Shown: positions 1 through 14,400 of the stretch, in pieces | How the letters are laid out: every line of letters begins with the position of its first letter | How positions within the stretch are numbered: the first letter of the stretch is position 1 | Assembly: GCF_040807025.1 (NCBI RefSeq) | Contig: NC_090954.1 | Coordinates: 15,021,501-15,085,500, forward strand | Direction of reading: 5' to 3' | Length of the DNA stretch: 64,000 nt | Origin: Struthio camelus | Lineage: Eukaryota > Chordata > Aves > Struthioniformes > Struthionidae | Position numbers and translations under genes: made by a program | The notes under the pieces: generated by a model | The model's input: the letters and a program-made list of their open reading frames with translations, nothing else | Databases searched by the model: none | What the model was told of the DNA's origin: nothing

Positions 1-374
1 CATAGATAATTACTATTTCATATTGTTCACAAAAAGTACCAAATACTAATTATTTAGTTGTGTTGCTCTCTGGCATTTCAGTTAACTTGTGCAGACTGTT
101 TGCTGGCAGCAATATGTGATCGGTGGATTGGGGTAGGGGGTAGATTAAAACTTTCAAACACAGTAAGAGTTTCACTGATGACGTGACTAACTTTTGATCC
201 AGAATGGGAAGGTGGAACTCCAATCACCTTTCTTCTCACTTCAAGATAGGTTTTATGTTATACAAAACAGCAAAAAGAGGATGGGCAACAGATACAAATT
301 GCAAGAAGAGACATTCCAGCTAGATAATAGGACTGAAATTTCACAGGAAGCTTGGCCAGACATTGAAAACGGAC
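1..374. other. Non-coding, nothing recognised
   Basis: AT-rich sequence without a recognisable gene or repeat. It may include an eroded upstream part of the adjoining CR1 copy. Confidence 0.5.
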
Positions 375-545
375 TACACAGAAAGGCTGTGCAAACTCCA
401 TCCTAGGAGATACTCAGAACTGAACTGGATTTGACCCTAAGCAGATTAACTTTGGAGTTGGATCTAAGGTTGGGTCTTTGAGCAGAGAGCTAGACCAGAT
501 GACCTCCAGAGATCCCTTCCAACCTAAATTGTTTTATGATTTTAT
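375..545 (+). mobile_element. CR1 LINE 3' end, diverged
   Basis: The segment ends AGACCAGATGACCTCCAGAG followed by ATCCCTTCCAACCTAAATTG, a clear match to the CR1 3' consensus (...TGATCTCCAGAGGTCCCTTCCAACC...). Upstream bases match weakly, so the 5' limit is uncertain. It is heavily truncated at the 5' end, as most avian CR1 copies are. Confidence 0.75.
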
Positions 546-3500
546 GAAAAATATATTACTCCTTTTCTTCGCTCAGATATACCAAAAGAAAAGGTATAAA
601 GCTTTCCTTGATGACGATATTAGCATAAGGAAAAAGTAAAGCAACTTCATAATTTTTAAAAGCTTTTAGAACAAAAGAGGAAATAATAAAAATCAAGAGG
701 ACAAAGGTCAGAAGATATTTTGCTTGGGAAGAAATGTTAGCAAAACTAATATTTTGGTCTGTTGATAAACTGTACTTGTCAGACAACGGTAACTGGAATT
801 ATTTGGTAGTCTTTGGTTGCTGAAACTGACAGCCATTCAACAACATACTCCCACAGAAAGCATTTTTGACTGAAATCTATCTGTTAAATCTGCTGCTGAT
901 TTAAAAATACATATTATTGAGGAAAGCTGACAGTTCCCATGAGGTATTTGATTAGTAATTTTAAAAGCCTCAGTAGACAAATAACCTGTCAGTAAAGGCT
1001 GTCATACATCACAAGATCCAGTTGTACTAGGCACTGTACAAACTAAGATCATAAACAGACCTCTGCAAGGAAAATAATCTAAATCAGTAAGACAGCTATA
1101 TAAGAAAAAGGGAGGAAAAAGACGATATCATCATCACCCCTGATTAGGAAAAGGCAAGGCTTTTTGCAATGGCTGTTGCGATTTGAATTTATGATGACGG
1201 ACAGCAAAACCCCAAAACATTGCAGTGTTGTGTTGGTTTTGCAGAGAACGTCAGCCTTCCAAACAGGACTTTCCCAAACTGCCGATCGCAGGAACTCGGA
1301 TAAGACAGAGCAGGTAGCCACTCTCTCCAGAACTGCTGTCAAAAGGACAGAAGCCCAAAGGCTTAGACCACTCCTCTGGTTAGAGGTCAACAGGACTGCT
1401 GAGGACCTGAAAAACAGGAAAGCTGCAAAAACCTACAGAGTTTCCCCATAGGAAGAACCTTGAGATTCTTTGTCGCTAAGACAAAACTTCACAGTTCCCC
1501 CAAAGTACTTATAAAGACAAACAGATTTCAACATGAAATTTTATAATCATCAGAATTTTTCATCTGGCTATTACTATAATTTGTCCTTCATCCCAATGCA
1601 GACACATAGGTCACACACAAAAACAAATTTTATTAAGAGCTGAGCCGTTATGAGAAGACTGACAGGAAGATCAGACAGTCTCATGAGGCAAGATTCATAT
1701 ACACCAGGTCTCTCATGAATATCCAGTATCCTTGTGTATATGTAAGCTTAAGCATATGCGCTTGTAAGACCGCATTCAAAAAATGTTATATTAGATTAGC
1801 ACATGCAACTGAGGATAAGACTAAGAATTTAAGATTTCAGGGTATTTAAACTAAAATAGCAAAAACTGAGGCTTCAAAGACTTAAAATGAGTCTGCAGAG
1901 GGAAACTACATTTGGCTAGCATACAAAAGTGAACAGAACTTATTGGACACGATGAAAGTTACCAAAAGTAGAGTCAGGTACTCTCCAACCACTGCTGTAG
2001 CATTTTTAATACTATTTTTATAGTCAAGGTTATCCGGAAAAAAGCTTACATATTGGTCACAGAGAGCTGTTCATTTAAACCTTCAGGTGTCAATTATGCA
2101 AAAATAGGCACAGTAATACACTTCATAAGGATAGCTGGATTGTCTTCTCTGTGGAAGATTTATTGGGCAGAACCTGTTCTTTATCCAACATGTTTTTTTT
2201 CCTGTTTGGCTACCCTACACTGGTACATAGCAAATACTTCATATAGCAATTACAATATTACAGTTTCATCAGTTCAGAAATTATATGCAACAGCTTTTAT
2301 CCATTGACCACAGAGCATTTCCAAGTGGATCAGTATCATTCATCCCACACACAGATTTAAAATAAGTAAATACATAAAATCAGCATGCCACTTGTGCAAA
2401 TCTAAGCACCCAGACTTTAGAAAGGTGAACCTTAGTTTGGGACTATAAATTCCCAATGACCCAAGTCACTAGCTAACCTGAGCAGTAATAGCATCTGTAT
2501 CTAATCATCTGTAACTATAACATTTGTATAGATCTACTGTGCCAATGAAGGAATGCGAAATCATGTTTAAGATTCAATGAGAAATACCAATACAATCATT
2601 TGTTCTAAACAGAAAGGAAGTGTAAGATGTCTAAACAGAAATAATGTGCTTGCAAAATAATGTAAACATTAAGCAAGAATTTTTGTAATGCTATGAATGC
2701 TTTTATGAAGATCAGAGAAAGGGCAGCTATAAACATTGGGAGAAACATATTAAAGTATAAATTACAGCAAAGAAAAAATATAATATATTCACAGAAGCCT
2801 GCATGCAGAAAGGAGGACACTGATCTAGAAATAATTATACTGGGAAATAGGATAAAGAGGACAAAAATAGCTGCCATTAAACATTATGTTTTAGGACAAT
2901 TGGAGGAAAAATAACAATTTTTGTCCACTATACTATTTCTTCTTTTATATATTACATGTACGTAATACATAAATGAAAAGATGACAGCTGATATGGATAT
3001 ATAAAATATATATACAGCATACTACACAAGACCTAATAAACACAAAACTACTAAAATAGCAGAGGAAGTGGAAACCTTTTAGGTAAAACAAATATAAAAT
3101 TAAAAACAATTAAAAGTGTAAGCTGATGGGTTGCTTCACTGCTATCAAGTTGGAAGGAGACTGTGGAAATTAAAGTGACCAGTGGTGACGTGGAAGAAAA
3201 CCTGAAGGAGAGAAATACACTCAGCGTAAGAAGAAACAGATAGTCCCGGGCCCAGGTTGGTCTGATAGCAGGCATTCCAACACATCTACAGAGCTATGGC
3301 CTCACTTGTTTGGAAAATACAAATACAACATTCATGCTTAAAAAGGGGTGGGGGGAAGTGAAGCAACTCTTCCTTCAGTGAAACCTGAAAAGGACTGAAT
3401 GTGACAAAGGGGGGTTATCCAAAAACAGCACCAAGAGCTTACTCAGTAGCCTTTGTACAAACGAGGCTGTACACATTCATAAGGTCCTTAACACACAACC

Positions 3501-6500
3501 TATGCTACAACAACTCCCTCTGCAAATGAACACAGGGCATCATATGGATAAAAGCACGTGTAGTGTTTTTTTTGTGTGTGTGTGCGAGTACGTACACCCC
3601 TTATATTTGTCTTACTCCATGTGACACAATGCAGCCACTGATTCAGACTTTACTTTGGGTCTTGGAGAAAGATAAAGTAGCAACCCAACTCTTTCAGTCA
3701 CTGTGCACCTGAGACCTAGAGCTCTTCTATGCAGAAGTTCTGCTGTCATCTCGTCATGTTGTTCGGAGGAACAAAGATCCCTCTGTTGCATCTCTCCTTC
3801 TCCCTCTATACATAAAGCCTGATGTTCAGGATCAAATTTCATAATCCTAGTCAATATTGCTCCTTTCATTGGAAGGATTCTGGTGATTATATTAGAAGGT
3901 GGGAGAATGCATGACATAACGTGAATAGGGCTGGAATATTTGCCTTGGATATCTAGATATAAAGGGATATCAAAAATTCACTTAACTCCAGCTCGACACC
4001 AGTTTTATTTATGTATCTTCCTATTCCAAGAGTGGAAGAAACAATTTTTCAGTAAAATAGAACTCTTAGCAACTTGAGAAACCTGAGTGGAGGGTGTTAG
4101 AATTATTCTAGAATATATTTCACTCTTCTTGCACATATCACGACCAAGAACATCTGGCACGTATTTGAAGGAAACAATCTTTGTATTTTCTATCTCCCAT
4201 TTCAGCCCCTGCCAGATCTCCTTTCTAGTAAAGGCTATAAATATCTCAAAAGCACTAATTATAATCAGAGTTTCTATACTTTATAACCAATGACAAATTA
4301 CTGATTCCAAGATACTCATCTGAGAAATATGATTTTATCTACTGTAAAATGGTTCTATCTACTGTAAAAATACTAGCAAAGAATAGCATATCCAACACCA
4401 TAAATCTCAGAAGACAGAAAAAATTTACAATAAATTATTAACAAATTTGAATGCTGCTGTAAAAGAGAAGCAGATAACTCAAAATTCTCAAGAACTGTGA
4501 GACTGTATTAAACAACAAATGATTAAAAATATTAACAGATTACATTTTTTGTGAAATGCATCACAAATGATTTTAGATTAAGTACGTGAGCATTCTAATA
4601 ATCTTTCTTGATTCACACAACTTTATGTATAAGTAACTCTCTGCAAAGAAACTTTGAAATAAAACTACATTTTCAAATTATCTTCTTAATGAGGATTTCA
4701 TTAGGAGATAGTATTTTTATTTTTACTGAAAATATACTACATATTTCTGTTGTGGGTTTTTTTTTGTGCTTTTTTTCCAGCCTCAGTTTAATATTGACAC
4801 GTACATAACACATAATTTTCATGCTAGGACAGGATGTAACAAACAGATACAAAATTTAGGTCTTGACATTGTATTATATTAGGAGTCTTTGTCAACATTT
4901 CACCATTCAAATACATGTGTCAAGTGCCTGAAATAGCTAGTTTCTGTTTATAGTGAGGCATTTAGGTATAATTGTTATGGAAGTATACAGCAGAAGCGAC
5001 TAAAAGTTTTGTTAGGCTCTCTAAGAGGCTTTGCAGTGCTTGTCAGAACAGAACTAAATGCAGCTCCTTGGGAAAAAAAATTATAATGCTTTAACTGCAA
5101 CATAAGAAAGGGCACAATCTTTTTGCAACAAGAGCAATTAATTGTGTTGGGCATTCACTTGATAGGCTGAAATGTTTGCAAACAGGTGATGGAAAAAATT
5201 CTGTCTCAAATACCACAGAAGGATATTTACAAAGAAAGGCTACACTTTTCAAGATATTTAGAAGACTAATTTTTTGCTGTACTGTAACTCTGATGATGCC
5301 CCCATATGACAGCGATGTAATAATCATAATGAATACATTTCAATACTATTACAATTCATATGAAGATTAGGACAATAAAAAAGTCGAGGCATATAAAAAC
5401 TGCTAGCTCCACAGGTAAATTCTGTGATATCTGTCATTCGTATTGCTCTTACTAAGCCAGGGAGAGTGAGACTAAAATGACTTTCCATCTTACTCTGTTT
5501 AGTAATACAGAACATTAAACACACATCTTACCGGTTTCTACAATGCAATCATATAATCTTTCCTAATAACTTCAAGCAGCTGTTGAGAATGAGCCTAATT
5601 AAGGAACACTTAACCAGCTTATCTCTAGCTAAGCAGTCAACAAGAGAGAAACATTCACATGTTGTTTTGCACAAGCATAGATAATAACTTCCAACATAGG
5701 AAGATAAAAGAACTTTTAATATTGTGAAACAAAGGAAAATAAAGAGAAACCCTTAAAGATTAGCAAATAATCCACAACTAATAATTTGAGAAATTTTGAT
5801 TCTTTTTCTTTTTTTTTTTTTTTTTCTGGGAGGGGGAAGGGGAAAAGGAGGTGACAGAGTCTATCAGGCTCTTGGCCCACGCTTCCATCAAAGTTACTTC
5901 TACCACTAAAAGGGAGGATAAACATTTTCATTTCATGTATTTATTTCAACAGATTATTTATAAATAGTGCTCTTTAGTATGCAATATTTAAAAGATCGTT
6001 TAACTTGCGACTGCCAAACAACTTACATGAGGTGCTTGCTTTCTGTTCAACTGAGTATGCAGCTCATGTCAGTAGCACATACCTAAGCGTACAAAAATAC
6101 AGGCACATGACTTTGAAACTCCTGCATTACATTATGCATTTCAATTGAGTAACTGTTTCTGAGAGAAAACATAAAGTAAAACTAAAATAGATAACATGCT
6201 TCAGTGAAAGTCTACAGCAAAGTGACATAAATCCAATCTCTGATCACAGTTGAGATGTGTTAGCTAGAGGGGATGGTAATAGTTACTAGCATGGTCCACA
6301 GTCACTCCAGAGTAAAATATTAATATGTTTAGTGAAATAAAATATATATTTAAGATATCCTAGATCTAATGTATATTCATCTCACTTGGAGCCACTGCAA
6401 TAAATTAACACCTCTGCATAAGTTTGCTAGTTCTCATACAACCTGAAAATTGGCAATGGGGGATGTGGGATTGTGAGACAAAAACATGGATTCTCTGGAC

Positions 6501-7677
6501 ATACAAGAATGTTTTTGCTCATTTAGGTTTATTTCTAAATGTGCCCAAAACATGCCCAAGAAAGACATATTAAACTGTTACAAAAATCTCTTCAATTGCT
6601 TGCCTAACTTTAGTATCTTGTGCAGTCTCCCCTATTTTTATCCGAGCAGCTTTATTTTTATTTCAAACACAACGACATCACTGCAAATAACAAATGTGAC
6701 TTTCCTCTGTCTGTAAATCCTTCTATGTCTATATCACTGAATAGAGTCCTACATACCTACTACCACGCAAAGAGTAAGAAACCCCACATGGACTTCTTTC
6801 ACCACATATTTGGGTTTAGCATTCTCTCCAAACAATACAAAAAAGGACCAACCTCCAAAGAAGCAGAAATCTTGAGATGCGAGTGGCTGTGTTCACTGAC
6901 TCTTTAAATGTGAAGAGGGATACCAGGCTAGACACCACCTCTTTGGTTTAGCACGATTCCTGTTCAGTGAAAAGGAAAAATCACCCCACTCATTACTATT
7001 ATATAATCACAGGGACTACTATCAGTTATCACCATTGACCACACCAAGCTTCACAGCAGTTCAGGTGCAATGAATTTGCATTGCCAGAGCCACCTATCCC
7101 AGGTGCTGGTGCTGGAGATGGTTTGGTTTCCTTTTCACCTGGTGCTTGCACTTTACACCTGTGCTAGAAGCATACAAAACCAACCATAGCGCTGGTTTCT
7201 CTGCCACACACAGAGCACCTGCTTCTTCTAGATTAGGGCTGGGACACTTGCTAATGCAGCCAAGACAGCAGAGTTTATGCAAACTTCAGAAAAAAATGAG
7301 AATATACAGTAGAATCTGCTTCTCTTCTAGTATAACTGCTCTGTCCTGAGACAGAGGTTACTATTTTCTTCCTGGTAAGTTAGGGCTAAGCCTCATTCTT
7401 TAGTAGTGAATGGCTATGTAAAGATTACCTATATGAAAATAATAATGAATGATTAACACTCAGTACAGTTAACGTAAGCCAGTGGGTCAGGTTTTTGCTT
7501 TCAATGTTATGACTGAGATAATAGAGAACATTGTCTTTCCAAACAGAACCATCTTTCAAAGACACTGGAACAGCATAACAAAGTTGGGAACATGACTGCA
7601 TAACATGGGATTCTCTAGAGAAACAGCAAGGTATCAAAAGGTAAAGCATTGCTTCCCTTTTCCCGTGTTTCACTTAC

Positions 7678-7777
7678 AGAATGATCATTCGGCCACCAGC
7701 TCTACATTTAGTGAATGAAATACGTGAGATCCACAGGGTGACACAGACTGTTCACACTCCCTGTGATTCCTTTTCTT
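7678..7777 (-). other. Possible minus-strand exon with canonical splice sites
   Basis: On the minus strand the acceptor reads TTTCCTATTCTCAATTACAG and the donor TCT|GTAAGTG, enclosing 100 nt. Joined from the donor-like site in the upstream frame it would read EEKESQGV and stop. It may be an exon of an unknown coding or long non-coding RNA, or a chance pair of sites. Confidence 0.18.
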
Positions 7778-7917
7778 CTGTAATTGAGAATAGGAAACAG
7801 TTGCTGCCATTTAACTGAAAGCTTTCTTGTCCATGCATACTGAAAGAAGGCCGGTGTGGCAGATGGTGAAAATGCCAACAAGAGAAAATGTCTTTCAAGA
7901 ACGGAGATAAGGGAGAG

Positions 7918-8190
7918 TTATGTGGTTCCTCCTATGTGGCTCCTGCTATGTCTGTTTTGCAGTATTTCACCTCTGGGCAGCAGAGAAGGAGTCTCTGGGG
8001 CTTCGCTTTGCTTGAAGTTAGCTGGTGATGGCATGCGAGGCATCATCAGCTTCCCTTCGTGGATGCTTTGCATTTCCCAGAAATCTGTGATCAGTATTAT
8101 GCCAATAGCAATCACAAAGAAAAACAAGACAACATACAAAAGTACTTTTATTGATTTACACACTAGACAGCCTGTTCCATCTCTACCTTG
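7918..8190 (-). other. Possible exon of an unrecognised minus-strand membrane protein
   Basis: Open frame on the minus strand with a basic/Cys-rich start (GCLVCKSIK), one strongly hydrophobic segment (VLLYVVLFFFVIAIGIILIT) and then a polar Pro/Ser/Glu-rich tail to TAA. This is the layout of a small single-pass protein. There is no in-frame ATG before the hydrophobic part, so it would need an upstream exon. A donor-like AGAG|GTGAAA occurs within it. A further 100-nt interval with good minus-strand splice sites follows at 7678-7777 and would join in frame to a nearby stop. I recognise no family. Chance is quite possible. Confidence 0.2.
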
Positions 8191-10929
8191 AAATGTCAGT
8201 TATATACCTGCAGTGTAGGTGGAACAAATACTACAGTCTGAACAACGGTCTGTCCCACATCCTTCAAAAATGTTTAGTGAAGAATATGTTTAATTTGCTG
8301 CCCAGTAGATCTGCCAAAAGCAAGCTTCCTCCCTTTACTGAAGTGTTACCGCTACACTGCACACTGAGTAACATCTTAGAATCAACATGAGATTTGGAAC
8401 AATATGTGATGGTTTCTGCCCATTTGGGCCCTTGATTTTGTTGGATATAAAACAAAATCTAATTCAGTCTTGAATGATATTTAAGCACTTAATATGTAAA
8501 AAAAAAAAAACAAAACAAAACAGATTGTATGTGTGTGTATATATATTTGCAGGTGCATAACTCAAGTTTATAGGTATCAGTTGGAAAACAATTTTTCACT
8601 GTGGCCAAGATTCATACAAGACAAGCATGAATAGCAGAAAGGTACCTTTACTGTCCTGTGCTCCCTCAGTGCTGAGAGCTGCTCTGCCCTGTGCCAGCTA
8701 CCCATGTGGCAAGCTACCAATATGGCAATTTGTGAGCAGATGACTCATCCACACTCTCAACATTATCAGTGGGGTGGGTGACACAGGGAGCAGTATGTGA
8801 GATACATTCTCCCTGAAGATATCTGAAGGCAGAGGAAGCATACTGAATGGATAAGCAGAGTAGAATTAACGTTGTCCTGTGGCAGAAAGATTAGCAAGAA
8901 GGAATAGCAATCTGGCATGTGTCTCATTTACACAGACTTGCACAAGGATACAAGGATTGCAAGGATCTTTTACGAGGATTTTTAACTCTATCTCTACTGA
9001 ATATTATCTACAACACATGAGCTTCTTCACAAGGAAATAAATAGAGCTAGTAAAAAACAAAAATTTTGAAATCTGAAAAATTTTCACAAAGTAATGGCAC
9101 TTTTTTAAGAAAAGGTGCCTATGTTCCTCCAATTAATTTAGTAATCATATCCATACCACGAAAGCATATTTCTTCTCATGTATCACTTATAGGCTGAGGA
9201 GAAAGAAGAAGGGGCACACATTTCTGTCGTGGCTGAACAGTTAGCATTTATCAGATTAACTCCAAATATCGGAAACTGAATTGCAGTTTTTGTGCCAAAT
9301 TTGTCATATTTTAACTTGCTAGTTGCCACAGAAACTTCAGGCAGATTACCTATTTTCATTTCAGAACTCCTCAGTTAAAAACAAACAAGTTTCTCAGAAA
9401 GTTTTAATCTGCTTCAAACTCATCTAATTTCAGCAGGAGTATTTCCCAAATGAATCAGAAACACCATCTTTCATCACAGTGCTAATGATATCCTACAAGG
9501 TGATAACATTCAGCTGCTGGAAAGTGTAATCTTGCCACCACACTTTGCAATTTGCCATTCACCTCTTCCAAGCTGTTGTCCAGTTCATGCCACTTTCTCC
9601 ACAAATTTCCAAACTGTTTGTTTGCTTGTATACCCAAAGCATATGCTGCTGACAAGCCTTTTATAAGCTAAACATTTTCATTATTCCCATGACAGAACAA
9701 TTCCCAAGAAATTCTCTTCTTGACTGCACAATTGCCATTCTTCCAAGCTTGCTCAGGTCACTCAAAAGCTATGATTTCCAATGAATTTTCTCGGAAGGTA
9801 TGCTTATTTTCAAACTGGCCCGATAACCACACACTCATTAAAATTTGCTAGTGGTTTGATCTGCCCTGATAAAAGAATTTGTGCTTTTAACAGCGTGAGC
9901 ATTTCTCTTCATAATTAGAAAACAAACCAAAAAAAAAAGTACACAACGTCTTGGTTCAAAGTATTTCAAAACTGCTGAGAAAGGAAATATATCTGTCTCA
10001 CACTTGAAAATTCCAAATACTCACAAAGAAAATACTAACTGAAGGTTCATGATAAATTAAATTAAAGTTTATCCAAAGCCTACTTTAGCTCATGAAACCA
10101 TCCAGCTCTGCAACAGACAGCAAAGTCCACGAAATTCCCTTCTACCGTCTTTACCATTCAAGGACTGTTTTTTACCATTTTAGAAGACAGGCTGGAATAT
10201 TTTGAATTGCTTTGAAATTTTTTGCCTTTCCCTGACTCCTCTCTGCAAATTTCTCGCAAGGAATATTATCATGTCATTTTCCTGCAGGGAAATCTCAGAC
10301 TGAAATTACATGAGTCATTCAAGCAGTACAGGCCACTTGCCCAAGCTATCTGCCTTGCCATCAGAGATTCACACTGCCGTGCAAGAGCTGCTGGGCTACA
10401 GTCAGAAGTGAGATAATAACAGGCAACTCGGCGAGCCTAGGGAGTGTTCAAGCAGGTGCACATGTGAACTTTCCTCTAGCTTCCTCAATACATACATTAC
10501 ACTAAGCTGGATTCCCTCTAAACTGTCATTGACTTACTGCACTTGGACTCACGCTGAGCTCCCAACTTGTAACTTATGCTCCTTTATTTACAACTTGCAT
10601 TAATTTATTTAAACAGTAGTGTAACCACACAGCAAAGCTGAGCGGCAGTAGGAAAGGTAGCTCAGGGACTGAGAAGGGAGTATCTGTGTGAGCACAGAAT
10701 CTACCCACGCTAATTTACTTTGTTACTTCTGGAAATTGCAAATTATCCTTTTCAGCAGGGCAAGTTAGCAATAACAGAGGTGTGCGCTATACTCCTCACA
10801 TTAGCAATACTAAGCTTGGATAACTGACCTGTTAACCCCCACTTAACTGTACCAAACAGCCACAGAAATCTAACAGTTTACATATCTTTTGCAGATTAGA
10901 ACACATAAAAAATTCACTGTAGGCTCACA

Positions 10930-11400
10930 TATTGAATCTTGCTTGCAATTCTGGTCAGTCTATATCTGAAGAACATTGCTAGAGCTAGAGAAGAACGAGA
11001 ATAATGAGAAACATATAGCAGCTTTCATACAAAACTAACCAGACTAACCAGACTAGGCTTTTCCGGCTTGAAAAAGCAGTGATGGGAGAGGACATGACAG
11101 ATGTCTATAAAATCATATTTTACGAAGAAGGTGAATCAGAAATGATACTGCACTATTCTCAGCAGCATAAGACCTAGGAGGCGCTTATGTAGTTGTCAGG
11201 CATCCGGATAACCAGATCAATAAAAGGAGGTAATATGCCATATTATTGCTTGTTACTGCCAAAAGGGGGTTTGAAGGCCAAGAATACAAAAGGGTTTGAA
11301 AAGGAGGTACACAAATTAATAAGGGACAGATGCATTGCTAATTTCTCCCTGACAATCTCAGGGAGAAATTCTTCTGGCTCAGGAAAGATCTAAATTGCTG
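10930..11400 (+). mobile_element. Old CR1/L3-like LINE fragment
   Basis: Phrases such as GGCTTTTCCGGCTTGAAAAA, GACATGACAGATGTCTATAA AATCAT, GAAGGTGAATCAGAAATG and, later, AAGGCCAAGAATACAAAAGGG with AAATTAATAAGGGACAGATG follow, in order, the 3' part of an ancient amniote CR1/L3-type element. The copy is well diverged. It ends near a perfect hairpin at 11340-11370. The family assignment is from memory of the consensus. Confidence 0.6.
11340..11370. repeat. Perfect 13-bp inverted repeat
   Basis: AATTTCTCCCTGA, five-base loop CAATC, then the exact complement. It sits at the 3' edge of the old CR1-like fragment. It may be a chance feature or a local inversion-duplication. Confidence 0.8.
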
Positions 11401-14400
11401 AGAGCTAGAGCTGAGATATAACACTAAGGGAAAAACATCTACGGCTTTCCTCTAAACTCCTGACTGTGTCAGAAACCAAAATACTGAGCTACACCCTTAA
11501 CCTGACCCAGGATGGTTCTTTTAATGTTCTTCAAGCGTTCCTCTGTTTCTGTAGTGTTAAGCCCTAATTTCGACTTAACCCCTTCAAATATTTTGAACTC
11601 TATCAGAATAGCCTAGGATAGCCTGTATGCTGCTCTGATTTGTGCCAGGTAATCAAGCTTACCTTGCTTTTTCATCTGCACGTGCCCTGTTATTTGCTGC
11701 GTGGAAAGAAAGAACAACTATGTAAATCTTAAGGCACTTTTCTGCTGGTGGCGTGGGGATGTGTGTTAAAAATATTTTATTCCAGCTCTGCTTGACCTAG
11801 GAAGCTTGCCATGCTATAAAGCTACTGAGGAAGACAGGAGAAGAGGGCCTTTTGCTAGAATCGGGAATCAAGAACAGCAAACAACAAAAGTGAAATTAGC
11901 ATCAAAATAAATTGTTCTCATTAGCTGGCAGGACAGTCAAGATTGGTAAGTGCTCCTCCTGAAGTGCTCCTTTCTAGATTAGACTGGAAATCAACACAAC
12001 TATCCTGTTTCAGGGAAAATATCATGATTTACTTTTTTTAATTTGAAGGCAAATGCCTGTTTTTTTATTTGTCCAGTATGCTCTGTCCAAATCATCCCCT
12101 GAGCTTGCATAAGTGAAGAGAGAAGGATAAAAAGAGCACAGCGAACTCTTAGAACATTTCATCTATTGTTGGTGTCTTTGTTTTTTCCACAGAGCATCCA
12201 TTTTTCAGCCTAAATAAGTGGTGAAGCAGGTTTCCATGGATGGGCATGTATCTAAAACCAAATTTCTTAACGCTTGCTTCTATATAGATGCCCTATTGTG
12301 GAGGAGACAATCACAGTTGTCCCAAAACAGCTGCTGCACTATAGGTCCAACCATATCCGGGTTCAACCTGGTGCAAAAAGGAGAAAGCAGGGTTTTTTCT
12401 AGGGGGAAGGGTGGGAATACCACCTCGCTCTGACTCAAATCCTAGTCTGCTCTTAGTGAATGAGTCAGACTTTTCGGCTTTTTTTACACAATAGGAGTCT
12501 GATTTGGAACGGAGTGGTAGTGAACAAAAGGCAGTTGTAAATGACAAGGCTAGTAGATAACACGTTCTTGTTTAATCCACCGCAATGCAAAGGGAAGTAA
12601 AGGAAACGAGGAGTGACTGAGAGGAGCTGGTGGACTTCTGTGTAGCCTTGGGCTTCTAACACCCATGGAACGCTTATTAAAAAAGCTGCTAAAACAAACC
12701 TTTGAAAATAAGACAAATTGGATGTGTGCAACTAACTCTTGTAGATGCTGGTTTGTACAAAACGTGTTTATTTTAAAACAGTTTAGGTCCTCTTAAACCT
12801 TTTGTAAATGAAATTAGGGAGCTCCTGCAAATATTTTGGCAAGGCTACTTTTCCCTTTTTTCAGAAGTGAAAAGGAAATTATTCCAAGAGGACCCCTAAG
12901 GTAAGGCACAGTACATACATCTCTTAGCAGTGAATAAAGTGTTCCAACAGAGACAGAAAAAAAATAAGACTTAAAAAAGTATTTACATATTTAATACTAA
13001 TCGAAGCATATTTGCAAAAAATGGGTATTAGTGGTGCTTAAATGCTAAATGCAGTTTTAATGTTCTGAGAAGAGTGAGGCACATAAAAGCTTCAAACATG
13101 TCAGTAAGATCAACTGTATTAAAGACATGGGATAAAGTTTCGAAATGCTGGGCTTTTAATCCGGACACGCAGCCGGGAGAACGTAACCCCCTAGAAAGGC
13201 AGTTCTGATTTGGTGAATACGTAACAGTTCCTACAAACCTTGATTTTTCACGGCGGTAACGCTACTGTTAGTGAATAAACTCTCGCATGTAGTCGGTTCG
13301 GGGTAGCAATAAAACCCCGAGCTGAGCTGTGTGCCGACATTCACACAGATCACTAAGACTTCACACAGATCTCATCTTCGGCGTGTTCACAGAGCGCTCT
13401 GAAGCCCCTCAGCAATTTGGGTTCACAACCGTTCAGAGGCAGAGCCAGAGCCCAGTGTGGATTATACGACATGACAGCAGAGAACAGACTCAATGACGGA
13501 GAATATCCCGCATTTCTAATCACATTCCCATATTCTTTCAGTTTTGTAGCGTTACAATTGCTCTTCCAGAAGCCAAAGTTTGAGGAGAAAAGCACCTAGC
13601 CCCAGAGTTAGACTTTATTTAGCTAAAAAAACCTCTTGTCTTCTTGTCCAATAAACACGATTCACCTAGGTTCATGCAAACACTGCTTTCCATCTCTTGA
13701 TAATTAACTATATTTGCTTAGAAGCTGGTAATGCAAATGTGTTTTATGCAACAAAATCTTATGAAAATAATTAATTTGCTTTGGTCTAGTAACCTGTTCT
13801 CTGTATTACCATGAGGAAAGAAAATTGACCCAATTGCTTTGTTTACAGTGTAGTTAAATGACATATGTGCTACATCATTCATTGGCTTTATAAGAAGTAA
13901 TAAGGTCACAGAAAGAGCTGGAGCAGCCTGATCTTATTTTCCTTTAGGGCTGACTACATTAACACAGTTACCGAAGGATGGGATAGTAATGATCTAGTCA
14001 GTACTTATAAGGAAAAAATCTGCAACGATATACAATCCCAGTGGTCTGCAAGCAAGGAGCTCCAGTTCTAACACAAGTCCTAATAACGCCCTGGTTTAAA
14101 GTCCGAGTGAAATCTGTGCATGCAACCCAGCTCCAAAACAGCTTAGCATTAAAAAATAAAAATGAAAGACCTCTCCCTCCCCCAAAGCCTGAACTGCCTT
14201 TGAGAGTTGAATGTTTCAATATTAGTTTAGCAAACATGAGATTTTCACGCGCTCTCTGCCGTGCTAAAGGACTGATCATGAGCAAATCTGTTGAGAAAGG
14301 CCAAAAAACCCAGCAAATTGGAAAACCGCACTTTTTCCCCCCCTGAAGTTTTAATGATGCAGAAGCTGCACAATAATCTCTCCGCGAACCATAAACATAA

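Larger units (their letters stand above)
546..10929. other. Intergenic, AT-rich, no confident gene
   Basis: Only short open frames of the size expected by chance, apart from the weak minus-strand candidate at 7678-8190. A poly-T tract lies near 5809-5826 and a short poly-A near 8498-8510. I looked on the minus strand for GABRB2 coding exons, the expected left neighbour, and found none. Confidence 0.6.

Noticed and set aside
4320..4372. Short direct repeat (TCTACTGTAAAA twice)
   Set aside because: Too short and isolated, probably local slippage.
8264..8455. Minus-strand frame just upstream of the membrane-protein candidate
   Set aside because: It could be an extracellular exon of the same gene, but it ends in a stop with no good donor, so I did not join it.
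1..14000. Coding exons of GABRB2 on the minus strand
   Set aside because: Expected from vertebrate synteny, but no sequence of the beta-subunit type was found.
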